Positions 1 to 6,174 are shown, numbered from the stretch's first letter. The stretch: DNA of 6,346 nucleotides from an uncultured Clostridia bacterium (GCA_902478725.1 CABSMD010000155.1:1-6346); one strand, 5' to 3'. Numbers and translations: made by a program. The notes: generated by a model from the sequence alone, not told the origin.

Positions 1-12
1 AAATAAATGTAC

Positions 13-19
13 AAGGAGG
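13..19 (+). promoter_or_regulatory. Ribosome binding site fixing the start of the SLH protein
   Basis: AAGGAGG lies 8 bases before the ATG at 28, which is ideal spacing. An in-frame ATG at 7 lies upstream of this site and would add seven residues in front of a normal signal peptide, so the start at 28 is preferred. The promoter must lie left of the window. Confidence 0.88.
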
Positions 20-27
20 TAAATGAA

Positions 28-1098
28 ATGAAAAAAATTCTGTCAATGGCGTTGATTCTGGTCTTTTTATGCAGCTTCACCGCCTTTGCCGAGACGCCGT
101 CACCGTCTCCAAGCAGCGATGTGACCGAAACACCAACCGCACCGCCCAGTGAATCGCCGAGCACTTCACCGTCTCCCACCGACGTTCCGACAGTGAACGA
201 TATGGACCTGACGACAATGAAAAATGCCGAGTTAAGCGGGACGCTGTCGGCAACCTTTCCGGAGGGATATACCCCCAGCGAGTCGATGGTGTTTGTCACG
301 GTGGACAGCGCCAAGAACGGGACGGTTAAAATCCTGAACAACGATTCCGGTGATTTCACCTATACGCCGAACGCTGACTATGTCGGCACCGACTCCTTCA
401 CCTTCCAGCTGACCGACGGGACGGTGAGTTCCAATGTAGCTACTGCTACCATAACCGTAAAAGAACCTGAAACCGAACCGAGCCCGCCGGTCAATGGCAT
501 CTATATCGACCTGTGGAATCATTGGGCGCAGCCGGCGGCTAACGCTCTGACCGAGATGGGCAAGCTGGAGGGCGAAAAGGTTGGTAATTACCACTACTTC
601 TACCCGGACTATATTTTGAACCGGGCACAATTTGTGGTATGGGCCAACTCAGCTTTCGGCTTTGAAGAAGAACAGATCGAACGGCTGGCCCTCCCGTTTG
701 AGGACCTTAAGGATGCTCCGGAATGGGTTATCCGTGCGATAACGCCGGCGTATAAAGCCGGCCTGGTAAATGGGCATCTGGAAAACGGCAAGCTGTATTT
801 GGAACCGTACGCGGAGCTCACCCGTGTGGAAGCGTTTATGATGATCTACAATGTCATCGGCTTTGACGCACACAACAATGATCCGATCGATTTCGCCGAT
901 GCCGACCAGATTCCTGTCTGGGCGGAGCAGATGGTCAAGGATATGAAGGGCTACGGGCTCTTAAAGGGCTTCGACGATAACACCATGCGCCCGTTTGCGA
1001 AGATTTCCCGCGGCGAGGCGGCACAGATGCTTTACGAGGCGATACAGTATCTGCAATCCAAGGGAAATGGGAATTCACGCCTGCGGATTTTTAAATAG
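28..1098 (+). CDS. Secreted SLH-domain protein with a cadherin-like/Ig-like domain
   Basis: Predicted 356-residue exported protein held on the cell wall by SLH repeats. Residues 1-21 are a signal peptide (MKK, hydrophobic core, cleavage likely after AFA). Residues 22-55 are a Pro/Ser/Thr-rich linker with SPSP-type repeats. Residues about 56-144 resemble the bacterial cadherin-like/Ig-like beta-sandwich family, with the typical GTV, FTYTPNADYVGTDSFTF and LTDGTVSSNVATATITV stretches. Three SLH repeats follow at about 159-212, 223-280 and 287-342, with recognisable versions of the ITRxE signature (NRAQF, LTRVEA, SRGEAA). SLH modules bind pyruvylated secondary cell-wall polymers in other Firmicutes, so wall attachment is a family-based inference. 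No catalytic domain is visible; a structural, adhesive or scaffolding role is likely. The gene appears to be transcribed alone in this window and ends at a terminator shared with the convergent cyclase. The gene and SLH calls are secure; the biological role is not. Confidence 0.93.
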   Translation: MKKILSMALILVFLCSFTAFAETPSPSPSSDVTETPTAPPSESPSTSPSPTDVPTVNDMDLTTMKNAELSGTLSATFPEGYTPSESMVFVTVDSAKNGTVKILNNDSGDFTYTPNADYVGTDSFTFQLTDGTVSSNVATATITVKEPETEPSPPVNGIYIDLWNHWAQPAANALTEMGKLEGEKVGNYHYFYPDYILNRAQFVVWANSAFGFEEEQIERLALPFEDLKDAPEWVIRAITPAYKAGLVNGHLENGKLYLEPYAELTRVEAFMMIYNVIGFDAHNNDPIDFADADQIPVWAEQMVKDMKGYGLLKGFDDNTMRPFAKISRGEAAQMLYEAIQYLQSKGNGNSRLRIFK

Positions 1099-1114
1099 CA
1101 TATCATGCGGTATG

Positions 1115-1151
1115 AAAAAGAGCCGGGAACAACTGTCCCTGGCTCTTTTTT
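1115..1151. terminator. Bidirectional rho-independent terminator between convergent genes
   Basis: GAGCC (1120-1124) pairs with GGCTC (1141-1145). The stem extends inward through GGGA (1125-1128) with TCCC (1136-1139), leaving a single bulged T at 1140 and a 7-base loop. A T-run at 1146-1151 ends the plus-strand transcript. The A-run at 1115-1119 gives the matching U-run on the minus strand. It starts 16 bases after the SLH gene stop, and its 3' edge overlaps the TAA of the cyclase gene (1150-1152), so it can serve both genes. Confidence 0.85.
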
Positions 1152-3060
1152 AACCCCGATAAATGATATACCCATTTTTTCCATGTTCTTTGGCCTGATA
1201 GAGGGCAGTATCCGCCTTTTTATAAAGGGTGTTAAAATCCATCCCATCCTTCGGTGCAACCGCCACACCGATGCTTGCGGACATATGCCAGCTTTGGACT
1301 TCTGACGCGCAGGTTTTATCCAGGGCCATGGAAAGCTCTTTCGCTTTTTCTTCTGCATGTTCTTCCTCCGTTAACGGGATAAATACAACAAACTCGTCAC
1401 CGCCGATCCTGCCAATGACGTCCTCTTTTTGAAAATGCTGTTTGATCGTACGAACAAATTCGATTATGACCAGATCACCAAACGCATGGCCGCATTTGTC
1501 ATTGACCTGTTTAAAATTATCGATATCAAAAATGAAAAATCCATATAGCTTTCCCGGATGATCCGATAAAAGCTGCTCAATATGCCGTTGGGTTGCCATT
1601 TTGTGATAGGTTTGGGTCATATCATCCCGTTCGACCTGTGAAGCCATCTGGATCTCCTGACGTTTCTCCGGATCGATATTCTTACGGTAGACGAACATAT
1701 GTACCGACTCGTCATCCGGCCAGTAGTAGATATGCGCATCGATCCGCATCCAAAAATAATCCTCTCCGTCGAGACTGGTCATAAAGTCATACCGCAGATG
1801 GGTATTGCCCTTTTTAAATTCCCGTATAACGTTTTCGGGTGAAAAGGTCGCAATATAACCGGCACGGAATTCTTCCTTAATTTGCTTTTGCGCAATCACA
1901 TGCAGTGCTTGGTCAAACGGCGTATTTTTCGGCACACCCAAGCTTTCAAAATACCGTTCGGTGCTTTTCCCGGCGGCGCTGTTTTGAGTGATATTCAACT
2001 CATATATGTTATCATAGAGTTGTTCGGTCGCCTTGCGGAAAGTTTCCTGTTTTTCATTCGTCAGGTTCAATATTTGTTTGTTAAAGCCCTTGATTACGCG
2101 GGTGATGACCAAGAGGATGATCAGGATGATAAAAACAATGACAGCCATAGTTTGAAATAAACGCGCCTGCAGCTCGGCCACCAAGGCACCGGTGTCCCGC
2201 ACGATAACCAAATGCCAGGTTAGCTCAGGTATGTAGCGTGATACGACAAAATCCTTTTTTGCTTTTCCTGTGGTGTCCATTGTCCAGACCGTCTGTGCCC
2301 GTTCCGATTCCTTCCAGCCAAGTACGCTGTCTTCAATCTCCGTTAAACCATCCAGCGTGAACAGGCCGACCTTTTGATAGCCGGTATATTCTGTTGATAT
2401 TTCAATATTCCCCTCTGCATCAATGAGATAGGCGTCCACGCCAAATTCATCTTCATAGCTTCTCAGCAAGCTTTGCAGGGTATTGATCCGCAGCCCTACG
2501 CCGACAACGCCCATAACGCCGCCGTGCGTATCTTTGATCTTACAGTTTACAAAAACCGTAATATCATTGTTGGCGTTTTCGACCTCATCGTTATCCACGT
2601 TCATAGAATAATCCGCAGTATCGTTTAAAAAGGTATAGTACCAGACATTCTCTTCATTGTCCTGCGTCAGCACCCGATCAACACCATTGAAATTATAGTA
2701 CCGGTTCGTCGCGGCCGATACCAGAAAGACCGAGTCATACTCATACTTTTTTTGATACGCGCTCAGATAGCTGCGGATGGTATCGACATATTTTTCGTCA
2801 TCCAGACGGTTCTGTTCTTCGGTAAGGTACTCCTTGAGCAGACTGTCGTTTGCCATAGTCAGTGATATGTTGACCGGCTTAGTAAGAGTGGACATCAGCT
2901 GGTAATAAATGCCCTCGGAGGTAAGCGAAGACACCTGCTCGATATTACTCAGAGAAGCGCTGTAGTTTGCCTGGTAACTTAAAACAGCAGTAAACAAAAA
3001 GCCGACAACGATTACCAGACAGATTAGTGTATTGGTTTTTACCAAGATGTTGTTTTTCAT
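1150..3060 (-). CDS. Membrane diguanylate cyclase: Cache sensor, PAS-like domain, GGDEF
   Basis: Predicted 636-residue c-di-GMP synthase (2 GTP to c-di-GMP plus 2 pyrophosphate) in the cell membrane. A first helix (about 9-29) and a second (about 302-323) flank an extracytoplasmic region (30-300) resembling a double-Cache sensor, including the stretch DITVFVNCKIKDTHG near 167-180 and the closing TWHLVIVRD near 281-289. A cytoplasmic PAS-like domain follows (about 345-465). The GGDEF domain spans about 478-636. Metal and substrate residues are present: D512, N520 and D529 sit at the spacing seen in PleD, and the signature RIGGDEF occupies 551-557. The usual RxxD product-inhibition site reads QKED (544-547), so the primary I-site arginine is missing. 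No EAL or HD-GYP domain is present. The start at 3060 is an ATG preceded by AAAGGGGG (about 3066-3073). The ligand is unknown. The gene is monocistronic here, divergent from bioY and convergent with the SLH gene. Confidence 0.95.
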   Translation of the reverse strand: MKNNILVKTNTLICLVIVVGFLFTAVLSYQANYSASLSNIEQVSSLTSEGIYYQLMSTLTKPVNISLTMANDSLLKEYLTEEQNRLDDEKYVDTIRSYLSAYQKKYEYDSVFLVSAATNRYYNFNGVDRVLTQDNEENVWYYTFLNDTADYSMNVDNDEVENANNDITVFVNCKIKDTHGGVMGVVGVGLRINTLQSLLRSYEDEFGVDAYLIDAEGNIEISTEYTGYQKVGLFTLDGLTEIEDSVLGWKESERAQTVWTMDTTGKAKKDFVVSRYIPELTWHLVIVRDTGALVAELQARLFQTMAVIVFIILIILLVITRVIKGFNKQILNLTNEKQETFRKATEQLYDNIYELNITQNSAAGKSTERYFESLGVPKNTPFDQALHVIAQKQIKEEFRAGYIATFSPENVIREFKKGNTHLRYDFMTSLDGEDYFWMRIDAHIYYWPDDESVHMFVYRKNIDPEKRQEIQMASQVERDDMTQTYHKMATQRHIEQLLSDHPGKLYGFFIFDIDNFKQVNDKCGHAFGDLVIIEFVRTIKQHFQKEDVIGRIGGDEFVVFIPLTEEEHAEEKAKELSMALDKTCASEVQSWHMSASIGVAVAPKDGMDFNTLYKKADTALYQAKEHGKNGYIIYRG

Positions 3061-3097
3061 CCCCGCCCCCCTTTCTCATACTATCCTTAATTTTTTT

Positions 3098-3126
3098 AGT
3101 TTATCACAAAATATTTCAAATTGCAA
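3098..3126 (-). promoter_or_regulatory. Possible promoter of the diguanylate cyclase gene
   Basis: On the minus strand TTGCAA (3121-3126) and TAAACT (3098-3103) are separated by 17 bases, with a TG dinucleotide one base before the -10 hexamer. Each hexamer matches the sigma-A consensus at 4 of 6 positions. The inferred start near 3091 gives a leader of about 30 bases that includes the purine-rich ribosome binding site. It is a moderate match in an AT-rich gap, so it remains tentative. Confidence 0.38.
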
Positions 3127-3137
3127 TCATTCGGTAT

Positions 3138-3170
3138 ATTGTAAACTAATAAAAATTAAAAGTTGACAAT
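3138..3170. promoter_or_regulatory. Probable BirA operator upstream of bioY
   Basis: The half-sites ATTGTAAAC (3138-3146) and GTTGACAAT (3162-3170) form an inverted repeat matching at 8 of 9 positions, separated by 15 bases. Arms of the TTGTnAAC/GTTnACAA type with a 14-16 base spacer are the known operator for BirA, the biotin-protein ligase that represses biotin genes when charged with biotinyl-AMP. The right arm contains the bioY -35 box, so binding would block RNA polymerase. The site sits directly before a biotin transporter, which is strong independent support. The birA gene is not in the window. Confidence 0.85.
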
Positions 3171-3191
3171 GTAGGTCGATTTTGTTATACT
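3163..3191 (+). promoter_or_regulatory. Strong sigma-A promoter of bioY
   Basis: A perfect -35 TTGACA (3163-3168) and a -10 TATACT (3186-3191, 5 of 6 consensus) are separated by exactly 17 bases, with an extended -10 TGT at 3183-3185. The expected start is near 3198, only about 12 bases before the TTG start codon. The -35 box lies within the right arm of the BirA operator, so this strong promoter is probably biotin-controlled. Confidence 0.9.
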
Positions 3192-3197
3192 ATCTGC

Positions 3198-3204
3198 GAG
3201 GTGA
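3198..3204 (+). promoter_or_regulatory. Ribosome binding site selecting the TTG start of bioY
   Basis: GAGGTGA matches the complement of the 16S rRNA 3' end and lies 5 bases before TTG at 3210. The in-frame GTG at 3201 is inside this site and only about 3 bases from the inferred transcription start, so it is unlikely to be the real start. The later in-frame ATG at 3225 lacks a good ribosome binding site. Confidence 0.72.
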
Positions 3205-3209
3205 GAGTT

Positions 3210-3773
3210 TTGAAAATAAAGAATATGATTTACTGTGCGCTGTTTGCCGCCCTCACGGCGGTACTTTCCCAGATTGCGATTCCTGTTGATCCAATCCCAA
3301 TCAACCTTGCCACCTTATCCGTGCTACTGGCAGGAAGCCTACTGGGTGCAAAAGGCGGTGCGATTAGCCAAATCGTGTATGTTTTGCTCGGTACGGCCGG
3401 ACTTCCGGTATTCTCTGCCTTCCGCGGCGGGCCGGGTATCCTGATCGGCCCAACGGGCGGTTACATAGCAGGATACATCCTCGGCGCCTGGCTGACCGGA
3501 TTTCTCACGGAACGCTACCAACCACAAAAACCTCTGCAAAAGCATTTATACTGTGCCCTGTGCATGTGCGCCGGGTTGCTGGGCTGTTATCTGTTAGGGA
3601 CAATCTGGTTCCTATTCCTGACCAAAAGCACCCTGCTTAGCGCCGTCTCGGCCTGTGTCCTTCCCTTTCTGCCCGGGGATGCGCTGAAAATTCTCGTAGC
3701 CACGCTTTTAGCGGTACGTTTAAGACCGATAATACAAAAATACACTGCCCCCGAGCAGGCCGACCACTGCTGA
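3210..3773 (+). CDS. bioY: Biotin transporter BioY, substrate-binding component of an ECF transporter
   Basis: Predicted 187-residue integral membrane protein (from TTG at 3210) that captures biotin. Length and six-helix hydrophobic pattern fit BioY. Family hallmarks visible are an N-terminal ALFAALTAVLSQIAIP helix (10-25), PIPINLAT before the next helix (28-34), LLGTAGLPVF (59-68), GGPGILIGPTGGYIAGY (73-89) and PGDALK near the C-terminus (155-160), whose Asp and Lys are conserved in the family. No bioM/bioN (ATPase and T components) lie beside it. It therefore probably uses the shared EcfA/EcfA'/EcfT module encoded elsewhere, as is usual in Firmicutes. Transcription starts from a strong promoter overlapped by a BirA-type operator, predicting repression by biotin sufficiency. 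Its last 54 bases overlap the convergent gene at 3720-4070; the overlap encodes only the hydrophilic C-terminal tail. No clear terminator follows on this strand. Confidence 0.95.
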   Translation: MKIKNMIYCALFAALTAVLSQIAIPVDPIPINLATLSVLLAGSLLGAKGGAISQIVYVLLGTAGLPVFSAFRGGPGILIGPTGGYIAGYILGAWLTGFLTERYQPQKPLQKHLYCALCMCAGLLGCYLLGTIWFLFLTKSTLLSAVSACVLPFLPGDALKILVATLLAVRLRPIIQKYTAPEQADHC

Positions 3774-4070
3774 GGATAAAAACAGCATTTCCTGATTGGA
3801 AAAGAAGAAAAACAACAGCGATATCACAGCCGCTACCGGAAGGGTCAGAATGACCGCGACTCTACGGGTCTGTTTAACAAAAGATGCGTCACGGTCGCCC
3901 AGTAGGGAGGGCAAGCCAAATGCCAGCGTCAGCATCAAAAATCCCAACGCAAAAAAGAACAGGGTAAACAACGTTTCGATTCCATATAAAACCGCGCCAA
4001 AGACGATATTCCCCAAAAACAGCAGAAATGTCACGGTCGAAAATACCCAAACCAATCGTTCTTGTTTCAT
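3720..4070 (-). CDS. Small four-helix membrane protein of unknown function
   Basis: Predicted 116-residue very hydrophobic protein that I do not recognise. Four probable transmembrane helices lie at about residues 7-29, 31-53, 70-90 and 96-113. A short charged loop between helices 2 and 3 contains GDRDASFVKQTRR (58-70) and is probably cytoplasmic by the positive-inside rule. No catalytic motif is evident. The ATG at 4070 is preceded by AGAAGG about 10 bases upstream. A competing ATG at 4080 opens a 63-residue frame without sensible features and is judged a shadow. The 3' end overlaps the bioY 3' end by 54 bases on the opposite strand. It lies downstream of the deacetylase gene in the same orientation, but a strong terminator stands between them. 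It may depend on read-through or on a promoter I cannot identify. The continuous hydrophobic pattern argues that it is a real gene. Confidence 0.75.
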   Translation of the reverse strand: MKQERLVWVFSTVTFLLFLGNIVFGAVLYGIETLFTLFFFALGFLMLTLAFGLPSLLGDRDASFVKQTRRVAVILTLPVAAVISLLFFFFSNQEMLFLSSAVVGLLGGSVFLYYRS

Positions 4071-4091
4071 TTCCTATCATCCTTCTTTCTG

Positions 4092-4126
4092 TTTTAAAAA
4101 ACCGGCAAATGGATCATTTGCCGGTT
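4092..4126 (-). terminator. Strong rho-independent terminator after the deacetylase gene
   Basis: A perfect 12-bp stem is formed by AACCGGCAAATG (4100-4111) and CATTTGCCGGTT (4115-4126) around a 3-base loop. On the minus strand the stem runs into TTTTTT and then AAAA (from 4101 down to 4092), the U-run expected of an intrinsic terminator. It starts 13 bases after the deacetylase stop codon. On the plus strand no comparable T-run follows, so termination is directed to the minus strand. Confidence 0.88.
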
Positions 4127-4138
4127 GTATTGCTTGTA

Positions 4139-5329
4139 TTACGGATAACAGGCCAGCATTTCACAAAACCCTTTCATATCCATATTACGGAAGATCACAG
4201 TCCGTTGTACCGTAAATGGGTCGAAGGTATTATTGCCCTGGTTAACGGTGACAGCTGTCCAGTAATACTGCCTTGCCTTGTTTATTACCGCGTCGGTGAG
4301 TTTGCCATACGGATAAGACAGGTCTGTAACCGGTTGATTGACGATATCCTCCAGGCACGTTTGGGAGTCTCTAAGTTCATAGGTGAGCTGTTCCTCATTC
4401 ATCTGTGACAGGTCGCCATGCGACATGGTATGGCTGCCGATATTAACCAAACCGCTTGCTGCCATCTCCTTAAGCTGGTTCTTTGTCAGGTACGATTCCT
4501 TATATACGTAAGAACCGATCATATAAATGGTAGCTTTTGCATTGTATTTTTTCAGAATGGGGTAGGCATTGGTGTAATTATCCATATATCCATCATCGAT
4601 TGTTATGATAACCGGCTTTGCACACTGGTCGGCATAGTGCCTTTCATCCGGGAACAGGAAGGTATAGCCCTGCTCTGACAGGTGCTTGATCTGCGCTTCA
4701 AACTGCTCGGTTTTGACGGATAAATAGGCGTATGGAGAATTCTCGTTTTCTACCGGACCGATTTTATGATACATCAGCACCGGCACCCTGCGTTCGCTCA
4801 TGCTGTTCGGCCGGGACACCGGCAGGCTCTTCGCCTGATAAATCCGATCGATCAGGGTCAGGATATAGTCCTCGGATACAGGATCACCTGGCCGGAACTC
4901 ACCGCCTTCAATCACGCCCGTCGACGTCATCATTGAAACAGGAACAACAGCGTAGCCGGTCATCTTGTCCCGATCAGTGATCGGTTCGATCTTGGCGGTA
5001 TCATATATCAGGCGTGGTACCACATAATCTAACAGCCTTTTCATAATTACAACCGCCTGCTCCTTGGTAATCAGATCGTCCGGATGAAAGCAGCCCTGCC
5101 CATCTCCCGCCACCAGGCCCAACGCATACGAATTCTGCACATACAGGTCGGCCGTATCGGTAAACGGGCGTTCCGTTATGCCAAAGCGGGTGATTGTGCC
5201 CCTCTGCTCCAGTTGTTCTATCATCACGCGGCAAAGTTCCTGCCTCGTCAGCGCCGGTTCGGATGAATATGCCGGCAGAGCCAGCAGCATGACGGAAAAT
5301 ATCAAAAATAAAAATAAATATCGCTTCAT
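4139..5329 (-). CDS. SLH-anchored polysaccharide deacetylase (carbohydrate esterase family 4)
   Basis: Predicted 396-residue exported enzyme removing acetyl groups from an N-acetylated surface polysaccharide or peptidoglycan; the exact substrate cannot be read from sequence. Residues 1-22 are a signal peptide. Residues about 26-165 form an SLH region: a first copy reduced to its LTRQEL end, a full copy with PFTDTADL and CFHPDDLITKEQA (55-100), and a third, weaker copy (129-164). This should tether the protein to wall polymers. The NodB-type domain runs from RVPVLMYHKI (181-190) to the end. Motif 1 is TIDDG (243-247) with the catalytic and metal Asp pair D245/D246. Motif 2 is SHTMSH with metal ligands H300 and H304. 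Motif 3 is YPYG (339-342), the variant common in this subgroup. The metal site therefore looks intact. The ATG at 5329 follows GGAGGT. The gene is second in an operon, 12 bases after the membrane protein gene upstream, and ends at a strong terminator. Confidence 0.95.
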   Translation of the reverse strand: MKRYLFLFLIFSVMLLALPAYSSEPALTRQELCRVMIEQLEQRGTITRFGITERPFTDTADLYVQNSYALGLVAGDGQGCFHPDDLITKEQAVVIMKRLLDYVVPRLIYDTAKIEPITDRDKMTGYAVVPVSMMTSTGVIEGGEFRPGDPVSEDYILTLIDRIYQAKSLPVSRPNSMSERRVPVLMYHKIGPVENENSPYAYLSVKTEQFEAQIKHLSEQGYTFLFPDERHYADQCAKPVIITIDDGYMDNYTNAYPILKKYNAKATIYMIGSYVYKESYLTKNQLKEMAASGLVNIGSHTMSHGDLSQMNEEQLTYELRDSQTCLEDIVNQPVTDLSYPYGKLTDAVINKARQYYWTAVTVNQGNNTFDPFTVQRTVIFRNMDMKGFCEMLACYP

Positions 5330-5334
5330 GGATT

Positions 5335-5340
5335 ACCTCC
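5335..5340 (-). promoter_or_regulatory. Ribosome binding site of the deacetylase gene
   Basis: GGAGGT on the minus strand ends 5 bases before the ATG at 5329. It falls in the 12-base gap after the stop codon of the upstream gene (5342-5344), so the two genes are probably co-transcribed and may be translationally coupled. Confidence 0.85.
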
Positions 5341-5341
5341 A

Positions 5342-6055
5342 TTATTCTTTCAAACGTTTGACAAGCAGCTTTTCTACCCATCCCTTCTTGTGTTTTAGGG
5401 AAATATATCCAACGACCGACATGACCAGCGCCCCAAGCAGGTCAACGATCAAATCCTTCATTGTGTCCATCAGAGCTGTGCGGCCAACCAGATTTTCGCC
5501 GCTTTCCAGTGCAAATTTCTGCATATTGGTGCCCAGGATACCGTCCGCCGTGAATTCGTAAATCTCCCAAAAGACGCCAAGCGTCACCGCGAAACTGAAC
5601 GCAAACGCTACCACGAACAACGGGCTTAAATTTAACGGTACACGGTCGGTGTCATTCAAAAATGTGACAAACGAAAATCCCAACGCGCCCAGCATTGCGC
5701 CGCTGAAGGTGTGCAGGATGGTGTCCCAATGGGGAACCGTGTAATAAAACCGGCGTACCTCTCCAAGATAGATGGCGCAGTACAGAAATACGATATAAAG
5801 AATCAACATATTAGACGGTATTTCCAAACGCAGCTTCTGCTTTAGGATATTAGGCAAAAACAACGCGAAAACGCCCAGCACACACTGGAGCAGCATGAGC
5901 ACATAATCTGACTTGACGCGGGCATACGGTTCTCCCTCCGGCGGTACCGATGGAGCCAGAATCATGATGACGATGATATAAACAATCGCGGCAACCAGCG
6001 TAAGCAACGCAAATAGCCCCAGCAGTTCCTTCCAGTCAATCGAATGTCGTTTCAA
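5342..6055 (-). CDS. Multi-pass membrane protein resembling the DUF2238/YjdF group
   Basis: Predicted 237-residue integral membrane protein with about six hydrophobic segments (near 10-33, 51-69, 83-99, 116-133, 144-162 and 203-220). Polar motifs conserved in appearance with the DUF2238/YjdF group sit at helix edges: HWDTILH (109-115), FWEIYEFTAD (162-171) and DTMKDLIVD (197-205). No biochemical function is established for this group, and the family call is from memory of motif pattern, so it is moderate. The start is TTG at 6053-6055, preceded by GGGGG 8 bases upstream; no better start precedes the first helix. It is the first gene of a probable operon with the SLH deacetylase 12 bases downstream. 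This raises the possibility of a shared role in the envelope, such as handling the polymer that the deacetylase acts on. That link is inference from gene order only. The C-terminus is strongly basic (KHKK, KRLK), consistent with a cytoplasmic end. Confidence 0.88.
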   Translation of the reverse strand: MKRHSIDWKELLGLFALLTLVAAIVYIIVIMILAPSVPPEGEPYARVKSDYVLMLLQCVLGVFALFLPNILKQKLRLEIPSNMLILYIVFLYCAIYLGEVRRFYYTVPHWDTILHTFSGAMLGALGFSFVTFLNDTDRVPLNLSPLFVVAFAFSFAVTLGVFWEIYEFTADGILGTNMQKFALESGENLVGRTALMDTMKDLIVDLLGALVMSVVGYISLKHKKGWVEKLLVKRLKE

Positions 6056-6063
6056 ATGTTAGT

Positions 6064-6068
6064 CCCCC
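6064..6068 (-). promoter_or_regulatory. Ribosome binding site supporting a TTG start
   Basis: GGGGG on the minus strand (followed by A) lies 8 bases before the TTG at 6055. It is a weaker match than the other sites in the window, but it is the only purine-rich run positioned before the first hydrophobic segment and so supports the TTG start. Confidence 0.55.
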
Positions 6069-6110
6069 AATTTATAGCATTACCGAATCAACCAATTCTA
6101 ACAACCCAAA

Positions 6111-6174
6111 TACTAGAACATAAATTTTCATTGCGCACAAAACAACTTCGCTTTCCTTGAAATAAATATTTTAT
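6111..6174. repeat. Decayed copy of the 100-base tandem repeat (right part)
   Basis: This stretch aligns by eye with 6211-6274 at an offset of 100 bases. Shared blocks include TAC at the start, AACATAA, a TCAATTG/TCATTG block, CAACT followed by a CTTT-rich run, TGAA, and an AT-rich run leading into ACCGGT. At least one single-base gap and many substitutions are needed. The left part of the unit (6075-6110) is hardly recognisable. It lies just upstream of the operon starting at 6055. Confidence 0.5.

Noticed and set aside
7..27. Upstream ATG start for the SLH protein
   Set aside because: It precedes the ribosome binding site and adds charged residues before a normal signal peptide.
3061..3137. 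Riboswitch in the leader of the diguanylate cyclase
   Set aside because: The leader is short and AT-rich, with no stable conserved structure or c-di-GMP aptamer-like sequence visible.
3782..3806. Terminator for bioY (TTTCC/GGAAA inverted repeat)
   Set aside because: The stem has only five AT-rich pairs and no T-run follows on the plus strand.
3796..4215. 139-residue plus-strand frame opposite the small membrane gene
   Set aside because: Its polar, basic translation is what an antisense reading of a hydrophobic gene gives, and it crosses the terminator and the deacetylase 3' end.
5178..5561. 127-residue plus-strand frame across the two minus-strand operon genes
   Set aside because: It is antisense to two well-supported genes, has no good ribosome binding site and its translation shows no domain pattern.
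6071..6079. Extended -10 promoter (TGCTATAAA on the minus strand) for the 6055 gene
   Set aside because: The -10 match is good, but the implied start near 6064 would remove the ribosome binding site, and no -35 box sits at the right distance.
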